A DNA stretch of 64,000 nucleotides from Fallopia convolvulus (GCA_964016875.1 OZ024736.1:41510707-41574706); one strand, 5' to 3'; positions 10,715-22,438 are shown, numbered from the stretch's first letter. The notes: generated from the letters alone by a model not told the origin. A program made the numbers and translations.

Positions 10715-11215
10715 CGATACAAATTATGCAATGACAACAAATTAACAAACCTTCTACCAAAAAAAACAAATTAACAAACCAAGACGTACCGCGTACGTAC
10801 ATGTACATGCAAGATTCAAATCATACTACTAAATTATGTGTACGAATCTACACTATACACATACCCGACAACGGTCCTTTTACGTGTCTTAATGATCATT
10901 ACACACTGTTTCCAGAGAGAGCTATAGATTTTTTTGACGCACCTAATTCCGGGCTTTGGCGAACATGGATCCAAAATGATTATAAATACGTACGTATTTC
11001 CCCGTTGTTTCTAGCTAGCTCTTATACAAAATTTATTATCATCCAAAAAAAAACTAATATATGTTTTTTTTTGGTTAAAAAAAAAAACTAATATATTGTA
11101 CATACGTCAACCTAGTTAGTTAGCTTAAATACCCCATCTTTCTCCACTTTTCCCGCGAAACTAGCTAGCACATAACGAAGAAAAAGAGAAATAAAGGTCT
11201 CCAAAAGTAGCAGCA
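10715..11215. other. Upstream region of the OVATE gene
   Basis: AT-rich leader. A TTAAATA box at about 11125-11131, some 90 bases before the ATG, is a possible core promoter element. An open frame at 10801-11091 has no coding character. Confidence 0.35.
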
Positions 11216-11902
11216 ATGCCGTTACCAAAAACCCTTATTGGCAAAAACCTAAACGTGTGTTGTTGCATCAACATCATCAAACGCCCACCTTCACCTCCTT
11301 CCGATGATCTCCACCGTCCTCCCCCCTCCACCCCATCATGGTTACCCTTATACCTTAAGAAATTCAGCTCCCTTAATTTCTCCCCTTCCGCCGTCGCCAA
11401 CGCGGCGGATTCAATTATTCCTTCCTCCGCCTCCACCTCCGACTACGAAGCAGACGGGGAGGCGGAGGCAGAGGAAGGCGTGTCAATACCCAACCTCTCC
11501 TCCGTCTACGCCTCCCCTCGCTTCTTCTTCTCCTCCCCGGGTTTGTCCAACTCAATCCTGGACTCCGCCTCCTCCACGTCGGAGGAGGACGGAAGAAAAG
11601 AGGAGGAGGAGGTGGCGGTGCAGAGGGAGTCGCCGGACCCCTACTCCGACTTCAGGCGGTCGATGGAGGAGATGGTGGAGGCGCGTGACCTCCACGACGT
11701 GCCCGCCAACTGGGATTCTCTCCAGGAACTCCTCCTCCGCTACCTCTCACTCAACCCGGAGCCTAACCACAAGTTCATCGCCGGAGCCTTCGCCGACCTC
11801 CTCGTGTCCCTCATGTGGTCTCCGCCTCCGTCGTCCGTGGCGTCTGACAGCGGCGTTAGTGCCGCCTCTGCGGCCGCGCCAGCTGGTTGTTCGTGTTATT
11901 AA
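11216..11902 (+). CDS. OVATE family protein (OFP), intronless
   Basis: Plant-specific transcriptional repressor family that binds TALE homeodomain proteins and shapes organ growth. The 228-residue intronless frame has the family layout: a basic, cysteine-containing N-terminus (VCCCINIIKR), a Ser/Pro-rich linker with an acidic run (EADGEAEAEEG), the RFFFSSPG..NSILDS motif often seen before the domain, and a C-terminal OVATE domain at about 140-200 (DPYSDFRRSMEEMVEA, WDSLQELLLRYLSLN, FIAGAFADLL). Length and single exon are normal. The start at 11216 gives the expected MPLPK-type N-terminus. The linker and domain resemble the OFP11/12/16 group, but subgroup is not settled. GC-rich codon use contrasts with the surroundings and is usual for this family. 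It is probably functional. Confidence 0.93.
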   Translation: MPLPKTLIGKNLNVCCCINIIKRPPSPPSDDLHRPPPSTPSWLPLYLKKFSSLNFSPSAVANAADSIIPSSASTSDYEADGEAEAEEGVSIPNLSSVYASPRFFFSSPGLSNSILDSASSTSEEDGRKEEEEVAVQRESPDPYSDFRRSMEEMVEARDLHDVPANWDSLQELLLRYLSLNPEPNHKFIAGAFADLLVSLMWSPPPSSVASDSGVSAASAAAPAGCSCY

Positions 11903-12937
11903 TTAATTAACTGTCGTCCGCGATGGCTACTGCTAGATCGATCAGTAGCTCTTAAATTGCTTAGCTTTTTTAGTTATTACGACTATTAATTATTATGGCA
12001 GTTTTCTATTGTTTCTTCCCCTACTTCTGAATAAATTCGGGGATATATATATGCATGTAATAATGGGTGTGGGTTGAACCATTAAGATATGTAGTTATAC
12101 GTTACTGGATCGTGAAGGCTCCATTAGTATTGCTTCTAGGCTCTTTGTGCTTCAAATGTAACATATGTAACATATATGGGCTAATGAGCATGTAAGTTTG
12201 TAGAAATACACGACGTGTTTAAATTTATTCGTATTATAAATTCATTATGTCAGAGATTAATGTATTCTTTAGTTTAAATTTATTCGTATTATAAATTCAC
12301 TGATTGTATTCTTCCTACCAAAAAGAGATTAATGTATTCTATGAAAGTTGTACAAGTTTATATAAACAATCAGTGTATATTGAGAGAGATTATTAACCAA
12401 AAATTATAATATTCGGAGTATATTGAAATATATCTAAAACCAATACGGATTATCTTCCATCTTAATTCATCCCTCAAAATGGAATTGAATTTGATGACGA
12501 TCAAAAGAGTGCCAATTCGTGGAGCCATTTAACTAGCCACTTCTAATACCGCACTCATCCCAATGAAGAGCCACACCAATTACTTGCTAACCTGTTCATT
12601 TGCATTAATTCGACTTGCCATTAAGAGTGATTCACAAATGGTCCAGTGAATATAAATGTCAGTTTGTGTTTCCTACATTCTTACTTGTATCCAAATAACG
12701 ATATAGACACAGATCAATCATTTTTTGGAAACAGTAAACTTTCATATATAGATGTACAAAAAGGTAGGGGCAAGAATTCGTAAGAAAGAAAATCAAGTGT
12801 TCAAAATGGAGCTCGCAAAAGAGATAGAGAGTCATAAGACGCTCAGCATTTTAGCTAAAGACCTCAATGCGTCAATTGGTTCACCTAAACCAAGAGCCGC
12901 GCAGATTGTTGGGGTCCGGACGTCCGGTCAATCATCC
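11903..12937. other. OVATE 3' region and intergenic DNA
   Basis: Contains the likely OVATE 3' untranslated region, with an AATAAA-like signal in CTGAATAAATTC near 12030. Beyond it is AT-rich spacer with short internal duplications around TTAAATTTATTCGTATTATA at about 12219 and 12271. No gene recognised. Confidence 0.45.
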
Positions 12938-12945
12938 ATTCATTC

Positions 12946-13491
12946 TAGGGCTGTACGTGAAGGGTCGGGTTATGGGTGGATACGGAAGAGCACTTTCACT
13001 ACCCGACCCGCATGTTAAAATGTCCCATCCGACCAACCGTCACTCTTGAAATGTTTTATCTGTCACCACGTTGGTTATATGGGTGTCCCGTTCACTTGTA
13101 CAACCATTGTATTTTATGTCTATAAATAAATTGTCATACATAAACTAGAACAAATTAATATTCATAACTCATACATAAACAAAAACAAAAACAAATCACA
13201 TACATAAGCAATAAATATCAAAATGGACTCAAAGATGGATTACAAATGAGCTTATTTATCAAAGTTCTGAAATGAGTTGTATAAGTGACTTCAAAGGCTC
13301 ATACAAATGGGCTGAAATGGGTTATATGGGTGGTTTGGGTGAAACGGGTGATGGGTTGGGTTAATGGTGATAAAATCTCACCCTTATCCGACCCATATCC
13401 GCTCGTCATCCGCTTTGATGGGGTTTTCTCTCATTTATTTCGGATGGGTTAAACAGGTGAGTCGGTCACCCGTAGATAATTAACAGTCCTA
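12946..13491. mobile_element. hAT-type MITE
   Basis: The ends TAGGGCTGT and ACAGTCCTA are inverted, and the 8-bp direct repeat ATTCATTC flanks it at 12938-12945 and 13492-13499. The 546-bp interior has subterminal GGGTCGGG/ACCCGACC motifs near both ends and no transposase. Confidence 0.85.
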
Positions 13492-13625
13492 ATTCATTCA
13501 TATATTATATGCACCAAAGTACTAAACCTTAATTATGTTCTACCAAAAAAAACCTTAGTTATGTGATTTCACTAGTTAAAGGTATATAGCGTACATATAA
13601 TAGTAAATTAGTGCTTGCTCTTTCT

Positions 13626-14206
13626 TAGGGCTGTAATCGAACCGAGCCGAGCCGAGTTTTGAGTTGTTCAAACTTAACTCGGTTAAAAATAGACGAGTTC
13701 GATCTCGAACGCGAGCTTAGTTCGAGCTTAAATTATTGTTTGAGTTTCGTTTATTTAAATGTTCACCGAACTCGAGCTTCTTCGCAAACCTCTCATTTAG
13801 TTTCTTCGATAGACAAATTCGTGAACAACTCGTTTACTTGATCAATTTTACAAGCAAATGAAACTAAAAATTAAACTACATGGTTTGAGAAACACCACCA
13901 ACATTCTATGTAACTTAACATAAATGTTATATTGTATATAATATCTAGTATAGTATAGTTTATTCATGAACATGAAATCTAATTTTTTATTAGTGTATAA
14001 TTGAGCTTGCTCATGAGCATAAAATCGAGTTTGCTCATGAGCAAACAACCCGAGTTATCTTGTGCTCAAGCTCAGTTCATTTATCTTTCGAGCCTTAAAA
14101 TTGTGCTCAAGCTTGGTTCGTTTACAAACCGAACCGAACACGAACAAGATTTAACCGAGCCGAACACCGAATTTCTCACGAACAGCTCGGTTCATTTACA
14201 ACCCTA
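13626..14206. mobile_element. hAT-type MITE
   Basis: The ends TAGGGCTGTAA and TTACAACCCTA are inverted with one mismatch. The 8-bp duplication CTCTTTCT occurs at 13618-13625 and 14207-14214. The 581-bp element has GAGCCGAGC and TCGAGCTTA motifs near both ends. No coding capacity beyond chance frames. Confidence 0.88.
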
Positions 14207-14214
14207 CTCTTTCT

Positions 14215-16169
14215 TCAATCTTTGAAATTCCATCTTATTCGTTTCTTTCCATATTAAAAGTCGCTCCCTCCCTCCTTATTATTTGAATCGTCTTTTTAAA
14301 TGTAATTTTCGGAAGAAAAAGGTGCATTTTTTTTTTGCAATTAGTAGATTAACACTTTCACTTTCAAACTTGTTTAAAACAGATTCAATTGTATACAATG
14401 TTGTTTTCATTTTTTTGATTATTTTTTGTGTATTTTAATCGATTTCGTGCTGTATTTTTGTTAGATGAAATCGAATTAGACAATATGGATTAAAAATTAA
14501 ATAAGAAAAAACAATAAAAATTGTTGAATTATACTCCATAACTAACCATGGGTATTATATAGTAGAGATTAAAGTTCTTTCTTAATTTTCCCCAATTCTC
14601 AACAACCCTAACAATTAAGTATTTTTCATTCTTCAACTAAAATAGGGAAAATAATAAGAAAAAATCATAATTTTTATTATTTAGTTAATTATAATCCTGT
14701 AATTTTATTTTTGATTTTTATTTTTTTATACATAGACCAACTAAAATAATGATGGCACGTACGAGAAAATATAAGTGGGCATGGGAAATTTGAATAACCA
14801 GGGCTTTTTTGCCTCAAATGTTTTTTTTTAAAACCCAAAAAACTGCTAACTTCTAATTTGTTGGGCTGAATTGTTAATTTACAATTAAGCCCATAATTTT
14901 TGAGATTCCTCTCCATCATCTTCTACTAACACGGTACGAGGGGATCGAAAATTAGAAAAAGGATCCACTATTTATGATCAGTTTCCCGCCCTTTCTTCCT
15001 TTTTTCTACCTTTAGATACTCAGTCATCATCGACCTACTGTGCTCTGCCATGGCGCCGTCCTCCATCGTTAGTCCCTCATTTGCCTGCCCCTCAGCCTTG
15101 CCCCTCCCCTCCCCTCAACACCACTACTCACTCCCTATACTAGTTAAAAATCCCGGTGAACATGGGGGTGGCCGCTCACCCACGTCCCCTAGATCCGTCG
15201 ATGGTTGAGTGTGAATAAGAAAACCACTTGCAAAGGGTTCACGAGGTTAAAATAAGGGGCCGTGAGATTAGTGGATCCACAAAATGGACTCAACACACAT
15301 TATTTAAAAAAACACCTTAAAAATTAGACAAATTGAAATCATACCCCAATCACCGAACTTACACCTTAGCTTAAATTTTGATTAAACTCAAACTTGACCT
15401 TGATGAAACTTCCTCTCCTAGTTCAATTCTACTTGTCTTTTTAGAATTGGACACATATATTAAAAAAAATTTAAATTGGACAAAAATATTCTTAATTAAA
15501 TGTTTACTTTGTACATTGAAAATGAAAATGATATAAATTTAGTTCATTTTTTTCATTAAATGTAAGGGTTAAAGTGAAAAAGTTGTGTCCAAAATATATA
15601 AAAAGATAAGTTTTTTAAACAAGATTTTAGGTCTAAAAAAGATAAGTTAGACTTATACGCAGGGAGAAGTAAATAAGAATCTCATGGTCCATTTTTATAG
15701 TCTATTTTATAGTCTTTTTGTTTTGATTCCTTAAAATATTTTTTTATTATTAAACATATAGTCATTTTTTCTACCAAAAAAAACATATAGTCATTTTTAT
15801 ATTTTACTATAAAAAGTGAACTAAAAAATTCTTACTACTGGACTAAAAGATCCTTATTACTCACTGTTAAGTTTGTAAGAGCATCCACAATGGGACTATG
15901 TTCCTATGCATCAGGTAAGTGATATTATAAAAAAATAAAGATGTTGCATATCCCAATAAAAATTGGTTCATTTCATGAAGCCAAAAAGTAGAAATGAATT
16001 GGTGGTGCATGGCGCGTTATGCACATGTAGACTTTGAAACACATTATTTTATTGTATTTGAGCTTTGGGCCCTACACTTGATTTTTAATTTAGATAATTT
16101 ATTAAAAATATTGTGGAAGCATTACACTGAAGACGTTGCATTGTTGTAGATGCTCTAAAAGCTATATTA
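14215..16169. other. Intergenic with a possible Helitron 3' end
   Basis: No gene seen. At 15140-15170 the minus strand reads a CCC..GGG short hairpin, then ATTTTTAACTAG followed by T, which resembles a Helitron 3' terminus. The partner 5' end was not found. The rest is AT-rich. Confidence 0.35.
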
Positions 16170-16294
16170 TCACATAGGATGACCTAAAGTGGTAGATGGT
16201 ATGGGAGGTGTTGGGAGATCTTGAATTCGATTCCTACCTAGCACTCTACATTTGTGTGAAAAATCAAATATTTTTTCTCTTATTGGGTCGGGTT
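16170..16294 (+). repeat. SINE-like tRNA-derived head
   Basis: GTGGTAGATGGTATGGG resembles a Pol III A box, and GAATTCGATTCC about 35 bases later resembles a B box. The segment after the head (GTGAAAAATCAAATAT..) is repeated at about 17408. A solo LTR interrupts the unit at 16295 and the unit resumes at 17274. Confidence 0.4.
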
Positions 16295-17273
16295 TGATGC
16301 GTCCCTCGCTTGGGATGCTTCGGATCGATCGTTGGCTTGAGTAGTGGGTCTCAATTAAGCGTAGCGGAAGGCTGATTTGATTGTGAATTGGTACGAACAA
16401 GAGGGAGAATTCGAGAGTAATTGTGTTTGTTTGAGAATAGAGAGGCGGCGCAAGCACTAGGATAGAATTAAGGAGAAACCTCAACTTGAATTAAACCCTA
16501 AATGTGCGCTAATTGAAAACATAAGCCTATTCTCCCTTATATAGAGAGGCGGCTGAAACAAATGCAAAGAAACCCTAATCTATCAGCGGCGCGCCTAGGG
16601 CAAGCTTGCAAACTTAGGCCCAACGGCGCGGTCCGAAAATGATCGGCGCAAGGCCCATTAAAGTCTTTCTAAATGTGTAAAACCAACAATAGAAATGTTC
16701 CATAATAGAAAGAATGCATAAAGGTACTAAAAATGGATAGGTCGTCCGTGACCGTGCCGGGAGTGTCATGACAAGGGCTGTCGCGACGCTGGCAAGGCTG
16801 GGACTCGGCGCTGGCGAAGTCACGGTGCGCGTCGGGGCGCTGGCGAGGTCGTTGGCACGACGCGGGACGCTGGTGACGGCGCTAGCGAGGTCTCGAGGAC
16901 CTGAGGTTCGCCGATGCTTCCGAGAACCTCAAGTTGAGACTCGATCCCGAGGTCCGATGCGAGAACCTCAAGTTTGGCTCTGAGGTCTTGGCGAGGGCTG
17001 CTGGCGACCTCGTCTCGCGATCCGATGCTCGAGGATGGCGCGCCTTGGCGAGGTCGATCCGAGAGCTCGACGCGAGGTTCCTTGGCGCCGATGGTGGTGA
17101 TGGTGCCGAGCGAGGTCGCGGTGTAGGGCGCGCCGTGGCCTGCGGAGAGGCGCGCCACAAGAGACCTCGTTGCATCTTGGATTTCTCTGGTTCTGGCACG
17201 AGTGATGGGGCCATCCGAGCGAAGAGTGAATGCGTCGTCCTCTTGGATAACATCCATGACGGGGGTCGCATCA
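16295..17273. repeat. Solo LTR (979 bp), CpG-rich
   Basis: Begins TGATGCGTCC and ends GGTCGCATCA, giving a 7-bp inverted TG..CA terminus, and is flanked by the 5-bp duplication GGGTT at 16290-16294 and 17274-17278. There is no internal retroelement sequence, so it is a solo LTR left by LTR-LTR recombination. The right half (about 16740-17270) is rich in CpG and GCTGGCGAGGTC-like repeats. Open frames in it on both strands are compositional. Confidence 0.88.
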
Positions 17274-17530
17274 GGGTTAGTCAGCGCAAATTAATTTACT
17301 TGGTGTGTGGTCCTTGTCAATTCCCGAGTCCAAATTTTACAACTGAAAGGTGAGTTCCTCATCATTTAAACAAAAAATTTGAAGTTATAGATTTATGGGC
17401 TTTTGGGTGAAAAATCAAATATTTTTCTTTTATTGGGTCGAATCAATTAACACAAATTATGGTTTGTGATCCTTATCGATTCCCGAGTCCAAAGTTTACA
17501 ACTGAAGGTTAGTTCGTCATCATTTAAACA
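17274..17530. repeat. Remainder of duplicated SINE-like unit, two copies
   Basis: 17279-17398 continues the unit broken by the solo LTR. 17408-17530 is a second, shorter copy: both contain TTCCCGAGTCCAAA and CATCATTTAAACAAAAA. The pair is arranged head to tail. Confidence 0.6.
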
Positions 17531-19090
17531 AAAATTAAAAGTATCTTCAATATCAGAATGGAAAAAGGAGTGAACTAAAGAAAATGGCCTTTCGCTCTCG
17601 TGCACCTTTCCCCCCGACCCCTTTCGTATGAACAGTACTTCCGACAACCTAGATCACGAATTCGTATCCAATTTGGATTAATCGTGAGCCTTCTCTTCAC
17701 CCAAGGCTTCCGTTTACGGCCAAATCAACCACTGTTGGGTGGAAACTCCAAAGAAATCAAACCAAATCCCGAGATTTGCTCGGTTTGAGGATGAACTTGA
17801 CAACCAGAAATTGCTGCGCAGCTTGGCTTCGATTGGTTGGGGGTTCTTGATTACTTCCCACCCCCTACCCACAGAAGACGGCCCCGGAAAAGACGCGGTC
17901 TATGGCTCAAGGATTCGCTAGCAATTTGGTGGCTAGGGTTAGTAACCCTGCCCTTATATTCACTACTGTTCACAAGCTCCGGGTTGGGAGTGCGAGAGCG
18001 GCTCCAAACTAGCCTGATAGTCAAGAAGAAAGACAATCCATTCCTTAAGAAGGTATTATGTACTGCTCCTCAACTCTCTAAAGAACAGATAAAGGAAAAG
18101 AGTACTAAAGATCAACTTGATTTATTGCCTACCAAGGTCAGCTTGACCCTTAAGGGTAGTGCGTTTACTTTGCCTAATGAATAGCAAGTGGGATTAAACC
18201 CCTTTTGCCTTTTTTTGAAGAATCTTCTGAGAGTTTATGTCTTTTGATGTGTTTTGTGTTTCTTTTTTCGTTCTTATCCCTCTCTGTTCTTGTTGCGTGT
18301 TTCCGGCACCGGCCTTTTCGCCTGGCCTTCCTTCTAGGAAGAGAAGATAACCTCCCAACCAGTTTCAGCGGCTCAGTACCCATGACTCCAGCCCGATTTT
18401 TTCCGACGACCCACAAATCTTTCGTCGGATCTTTCACCCCGCCTTCCTCCATCTTCGTCGGTGTGTGTTCGCTCGACCTCCTCCGTCGGCGTTACCCTTG
18501 GTTGCTTGGTATGCCAGACTAAAGAAAAAAAAAATTTAATGCTTGAGCTGCAAGCTAGAAGATGGAAAAAAAGAAAGGAAAAAGAATAAGAAAATAGAAA
18601 AAAAAAGTTCCTTGCTTGTCGTGCAAGGGAAAAAATTTCTTTTCTTTTCTTTTTTATTTAAATAAACCTAAGTCCTTGCTAGGCAAGACATGTTTGTTTG
18701 CTTTTGTTGCAGGTTTGCTCGATACTTAATTGAAGTACTCTTTCCGAGAAATTGGAGCTGAGTTTGGCATTGGATCGAGTTGTGTTGGGCAAAGTCGCTT
18801 GGTGCTCTGGGGCTTCTGAAGATCCTCCATCTCGGTGGAGGGAACGTCAGATGTCCATTTCGCACGTCCAATTGGGGTCGACATGCCTGTGGCGCTATTT
18901 TTATAGTGTTTTACTCACCCCGATACCAAACTCTTCTTAGCTCTTAATTTGCGGATCTTGTATTTTTTATAGCTTTTCCTGTATACTTTGACTTTCCTAG
19001 CCGTCACGGCTGCCGTTTTCTAATGGCCTCTCGGATTACCAAGTCTGTTTGGTATCCGAATTCTTACCTTATCAAAAAAAAAAAAAAAAA
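17531..19090 (+). mobile_element. Poly(A)-tailed retroposon, LINE-like or processed
   Basis: The stretch ends in ACCTTATC followed by about 19 A residues (19073-19091), a tail form common in plant LINEs. AGTTATAGATTTATGG occurs at 17383-17398 and again immediately after the tail at 19091-19106, so the longest possible insertion is 17399-19090. Because the repeated unit itself contains this motif, the true 5' boundary is uncertain. Short open frames at 17600-18184 and 18205-18522 show no recognised domain. Confidence 0.5.
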
Positions 19091-19106
19091 AGTTATAGAT
19101 TTATGG

Positions 19107-19507
19107 ACTATGGTCTCGCTTTGAACTCAACTCGATTGCCGTGGTGGTGGGGGCTTGAGATTGATATTCTTAATATTCTGATTATAAGGCCATCAACTTT
19201 TCTTGTGCATCCAGAAAAATAAATTTATGGGCTCTTTCTTCAATACGATTTAAGCCCAATGTTCTGAGCCCAAAACTAAGGCCGTCTGTTCCCCGCAACT
19301 CGTCGTATTTTTGGCACCGCCTAAAGGCCGAACGCAGTCAGATACATCCATCCCTCTTCCCCGTCCGTCTTTCGAACTCTCAAGCCGCCAAGGCAATCCT
19401 TAACCTTCTTTGTTTCGTAGTTATAGCTTCTACAAACGCGCACACACATAATTCACCGCAATATTTTATGCAAAGGGGGAGGAATTCGGGGTTTTGAACC
19501 ACGTTAA
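19107..19507 (+). promoter_or_regulatory. Upstream region and probable 5' UTR of NKAP gene
   Basis: About 400 bases between the retroposon and the NKAP start codon. GGCCCA/AGCCC-type motifs near 19250-19275 resemble plant site II and telo-associated promoter elements used by housekeeping genes. No TATA box was picked. Confidence 0.3.
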
Positions 19508-21154
19508 ATGGCTCGTCCTGCGTCCAAAGTGGTAATTCCTGACCGCCGCCGCCGGTACACGCCCGATTCCGAAGATTCCGGCGAAAGACAACGTCGCAGA
19601 CGCAGTCGCAGCCCTTCATACGCTCGCTACTCTCCGGCTGCAAACCACCGCGGGCGCCGAGGTGGATCGGATTCGCCAGATTTTGCAAACCCTAGAAGAA
19701 ATCGTAGTCGTAGTCGGAGCCCCGAGTATCGAAAACCTAGGTATGAGGATCGGCGAGGACGATCGGGTGGGTTTCTTAACCGGGATGGGCGAAACGGGAG
19801 AACTCCTCATGAAGAGTCGGACGAAGAGCTTAGAGGCTTGAGCTATGAGGAGTATAGGAGGAAGAAGAGGCAGAAATTGCGGAAGTCATTGAGCAATTGT
19901 ATTTGGAATGTGACTCCGAGCCCTCCGAGGAATGATAATGATGAAATTGACCGCGAAGAGGATGAAATTGAGGAGGAGGATGCTGGGGGTAAAGAGAACG
20001 GCGATGCGAGAGAGAAATCTGCTAAAGGAAGGGCTCGTTCGGATTCGGAGAAGTCAAATGACGATCGTTCCAATTCCGAATCGGAATCTGATTCGGATTC
20101 AGATGATTCGTCATCAAGGAAGAGGAGTAAGGCTAAAAGCAAGTCCAAGAGTGGAGGTAAGAAATCCGAGACACTGGCTGATTCTGAAAGCGGATCTGAA
20201 TCGGATTCTGATAGGTCCGGTTCCAGAAGAAGAAAGAAGAGTAGGAAATCTAGCTCTAGGCATAAGAGTAAGAGGCTATCAGGTAGCGAATCTGAGGATG
20301 AGATTGATAGTTCTAGTGGAGAAGAAGGTAGGCGGCGTAAGAAGAAGTCACGTAGGAGAAGTAGCAGGTATAGAAAGAGCAGTAGGAAGAAGGGAACCAG
20401 TAGCAAGAGGAGGAGAAAGCGGAGAGACAGCGACTCAGATGATAGTGATAGCCAAGGGAGTGAGAAGGAAGAATCTGATGTGAGCAATTCATCTGAGGAT
20501 CGAGCAAAATCAAGGAGGAAGAGGAGAGGTGGTTCTTCTTCTTCCCTTTCGAAGAAGAGCAAGAGAAAGAGACAGGAGAAACCAAGTTCTGAGGGTGAGG
20601 ACAATGGCCAAAAGGCCAGTGATTCAGAGAGTGATGAGAAGGTCAAAGCATTGTTACAGGAGGAAGCTATGATGAATGATCCTGAGGTTTTGAAGTTCAA
20701 GGAGATGCTAGAAATGCAAAAAATGGCTGCTTTGAATAATGAACCAGATGTTGGACCTCAGCCTTTACCAAAGGCAGAAGGGCATATTAGCTATGGTGGT
20801 GCTTTGAGGCCTGGTGAAGGAGACGCCATTGCTCAGTATGTTCAACAAGGGAAGCGTATTCCCCGTAGAGGAGAAGTGGGTCTTTCAGCTGAAGAGATTC
20901 AGAAGTTTGAGGATCTTGGGTATGTGATGAGTGGTAGTAGGCATCAGAGAATGAATGCTATCCGTATAAGAAAAGAGAATCAAGTTTACAGTGCTGAGGA
21001 TAAGAGGGCATTGGCTATGTTTAACTATGAGGAGCGATCTAAGCGGGAGGCCAAGGTTATGACTGATCTGAAGAGGCTGGTGGATCGCCATATTGGGCAA
21101 GATGTTGGCCCAAATCATGATCCTTTTGGTGCAAAAGATGGCGGCGATGATTGA
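19508..21154 (+). CDS. MAS2: NKAP/MAS2 homologue, SR-rich nuclear protein
   Basis: Homologue of NF-kappa-B-activating protein; the Arabidopsis orthologue is MAS2. The family works in the nucleus with spliceosome and RNA-processing factors, and MAS2 has been linked to ribosome biogenesis and to suppression of ago1 alleles. The 548-residue frame is intronless. Residues 1-100 are Arg/Ser-rich. About 115-140 holds a conserved short motif (LRGLSYEEYRRKKRQKLRKS). About 150-390 is a long RS/acidic low-complexity tract (SESDSDSDDSSS, KKKSRRRSSRYRKSS). About 424-530 is the C-terminal SynMuv/NKAP domain (ISYGGALRPGEG, YVQQGKRIPRRGEVGL, FEDLGYVMSGSRHQRM, RALAMFNYEERSKRE). It is longer than most family members because of the RS tract. 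The start at 19508 gives the usual MARP-type N-terminus. Antisense open frames are shadows of the RS codons. Probably functional. Confidence 0.93.
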   Translation: MARPASKVVIPDRRRRYTPDSEDSGERQRRRRSRSPSYARYSPAANHRGRRGGSDSPDFANPRRNRSRSRSPEYRKPRYEDRRGRSGGFLNRDGRNGRTPHEESDEELRGLSYEEYRRKKRQKLRKSLSNCIWNVTPSPPRNDNDEIDREEDEIEEEDAGGKENGDAREKSAKGRARSDSEKSNDDRSNSESESDSDSDDSSSRKRSKAKSKSKSGGKKSETLADSESGSESDSDRSGSRRRKKSRKSSSRHKSKRLSGSESEDEIDSSSGEEGRRRKKKSRRRSSRYRKSSRKKGTSSKRRRKRRDSDSDDSDSQGSEKEESDVSNSSEDRAKSRRKRRGGSSSSLSKKSKRKRQEKPSSEGEDNGQKASDSESDEKVKALLQEEAMMNDPEVLKFKEMLEMQKMAALNNEPDVGPQPLPKAEGHISYGGALRPGEGDAIAQYVQQGKRIPRRGEVGLSAEEIQKFEDLGYVMSGSRHQRMNAIRIRKENQVYSAEDKRALAMFNYEERSKREAKVMTDLKRLVDRHIGQDVGPNHDPFGAKDGGDD

Positions 21155-22433
21155 CCTTTGTGTATCTTACCAGGGTGAGTTCCAATAGTAATCCTGTTAT
21201 TATGACTTATGATCATTGTGCTATACTTGCATATTCAAGTTGATTTTCAGGTGGATATTACATGTCATCTGTCTGTTTTTGCCATTTTGGAAATTGTTTG
21301 ACTTCTCTGAATTTGTTGTTTGTGAGAGTATTGGATGGTGCTTGATAAGTAAATTAGTGCTTGCTCTTTTTCAAAAAATTTGTGTACATGGTGTGGTTGC
21401 TCTGGTTATTTGGTTTTAATGTCCGGTGATCTGTTGAGGCAGTCCTTTGATTTGTGTTTTTAATATTTGCCTCATTAGATGTGTTTCAGAATGGTTAAAT
21501 TTTCAGCTTGTTTCTTAGTTGTGGCCATGTGGGATTATAAAGTTAACAAAAGAATGTAAATCTATTTAATTTTTTTTTTCTAACAAAAGAGATTGTGAGT
21601 GAGGATTCAATGGCTAGCATATGACTCATGCCGGTAGTGTCAGACTGCATCAGTGTTTTAGTTTTATCATACTTCCATCCTTCTAAACACATTTCTCCCT
21701 ATTATTGATGCATGCTCTAATTGCTTGAATTGAAGCTATAGTGTCTGAGTGTGTGCTCACCTAGTTATGTAAAAAGTAGTTTGAAAACCTAAATCAATAT
21801 TGAAATATCCATCTGTTTTGGTTTCTCTTACTATTGCAACATGGATTTATACGATCTCCGTTTGGGATTGATTTGGTATAGGCGTTACCATTGTAGAAAT
21901 ATGCTTTACATACACACCTTTGTCTAGAATTCAGTCTTCTTTTGAGCTGATATCTGATTTAAATGATCTCCGTTTGGGATTGACTTTGTTGTGAATCTCT
22001 GTAGAATTTAAACTTCTTATAGGGATTATTGCTTCTGCCACAAACAATCCATCTTGACTACTTACGCTGATATATATGCTCTTGCTTGCAGGAAGAAGCA
22101 AAAGACGTTATGCTAGAGCTTTTGGGATACGCATTCCACAACGTTAGTTGGACATGGTTTCTAATTTCTATGCTTTTTAGAGCTTAAAAAACAGTTTCTT
22201 ATCACAAATCCAACAAATCCGATGCTTGTATTGTATGTATAACTTGGGCATCCCAAGTACACCAGTGGCAATTACTGAGAACATCATTTCCTACATCTTT
22301 TTGGTCATTCCTTGGAAACCCCAATAATTGCTACAAATCTAAATTCCATGTTTTCTGTACGCTCATGTCTATATACAACTGAAGAAAGAATCTAGAAAAA
22401 GGCAATATAGCTGTTAGCAGTGAAGTGCTTTTT
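21155..22433 (+). other. Probable NKAP 3' UTR with intron, then spacer
   Basis: Seventeen to twenty bases after the stop is CAGG followed by GTGAGT (donor at 21175), and at 22091 there is CTTGCTTGCAG before a GAAGAAGC run. A 917-base intron in the 3' UTR is therefore plausible. No second coding region was seen. Confidence 0.4.
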
Positions 22434-22438
22434 ATAAG

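Noticed and set aside
16820..17353. Ala/Arg-rich open frames on both strands as genes
   Set aside because: They lie mostly in the CpG-rich half of a solo LTR and have no recognisable domain.
17600..18522. Hypothetical proteins in the poly(A)-tailed retroposon
   Set aside because: Several short overlapping frames in different phases, with no domain and no codon bias consistent between them.
19843..20700. A 285-residue minus-strand open frame opposite NKAP
   Set aside because: Leu/Ser-rich shadow of the RS codons of the real gene.
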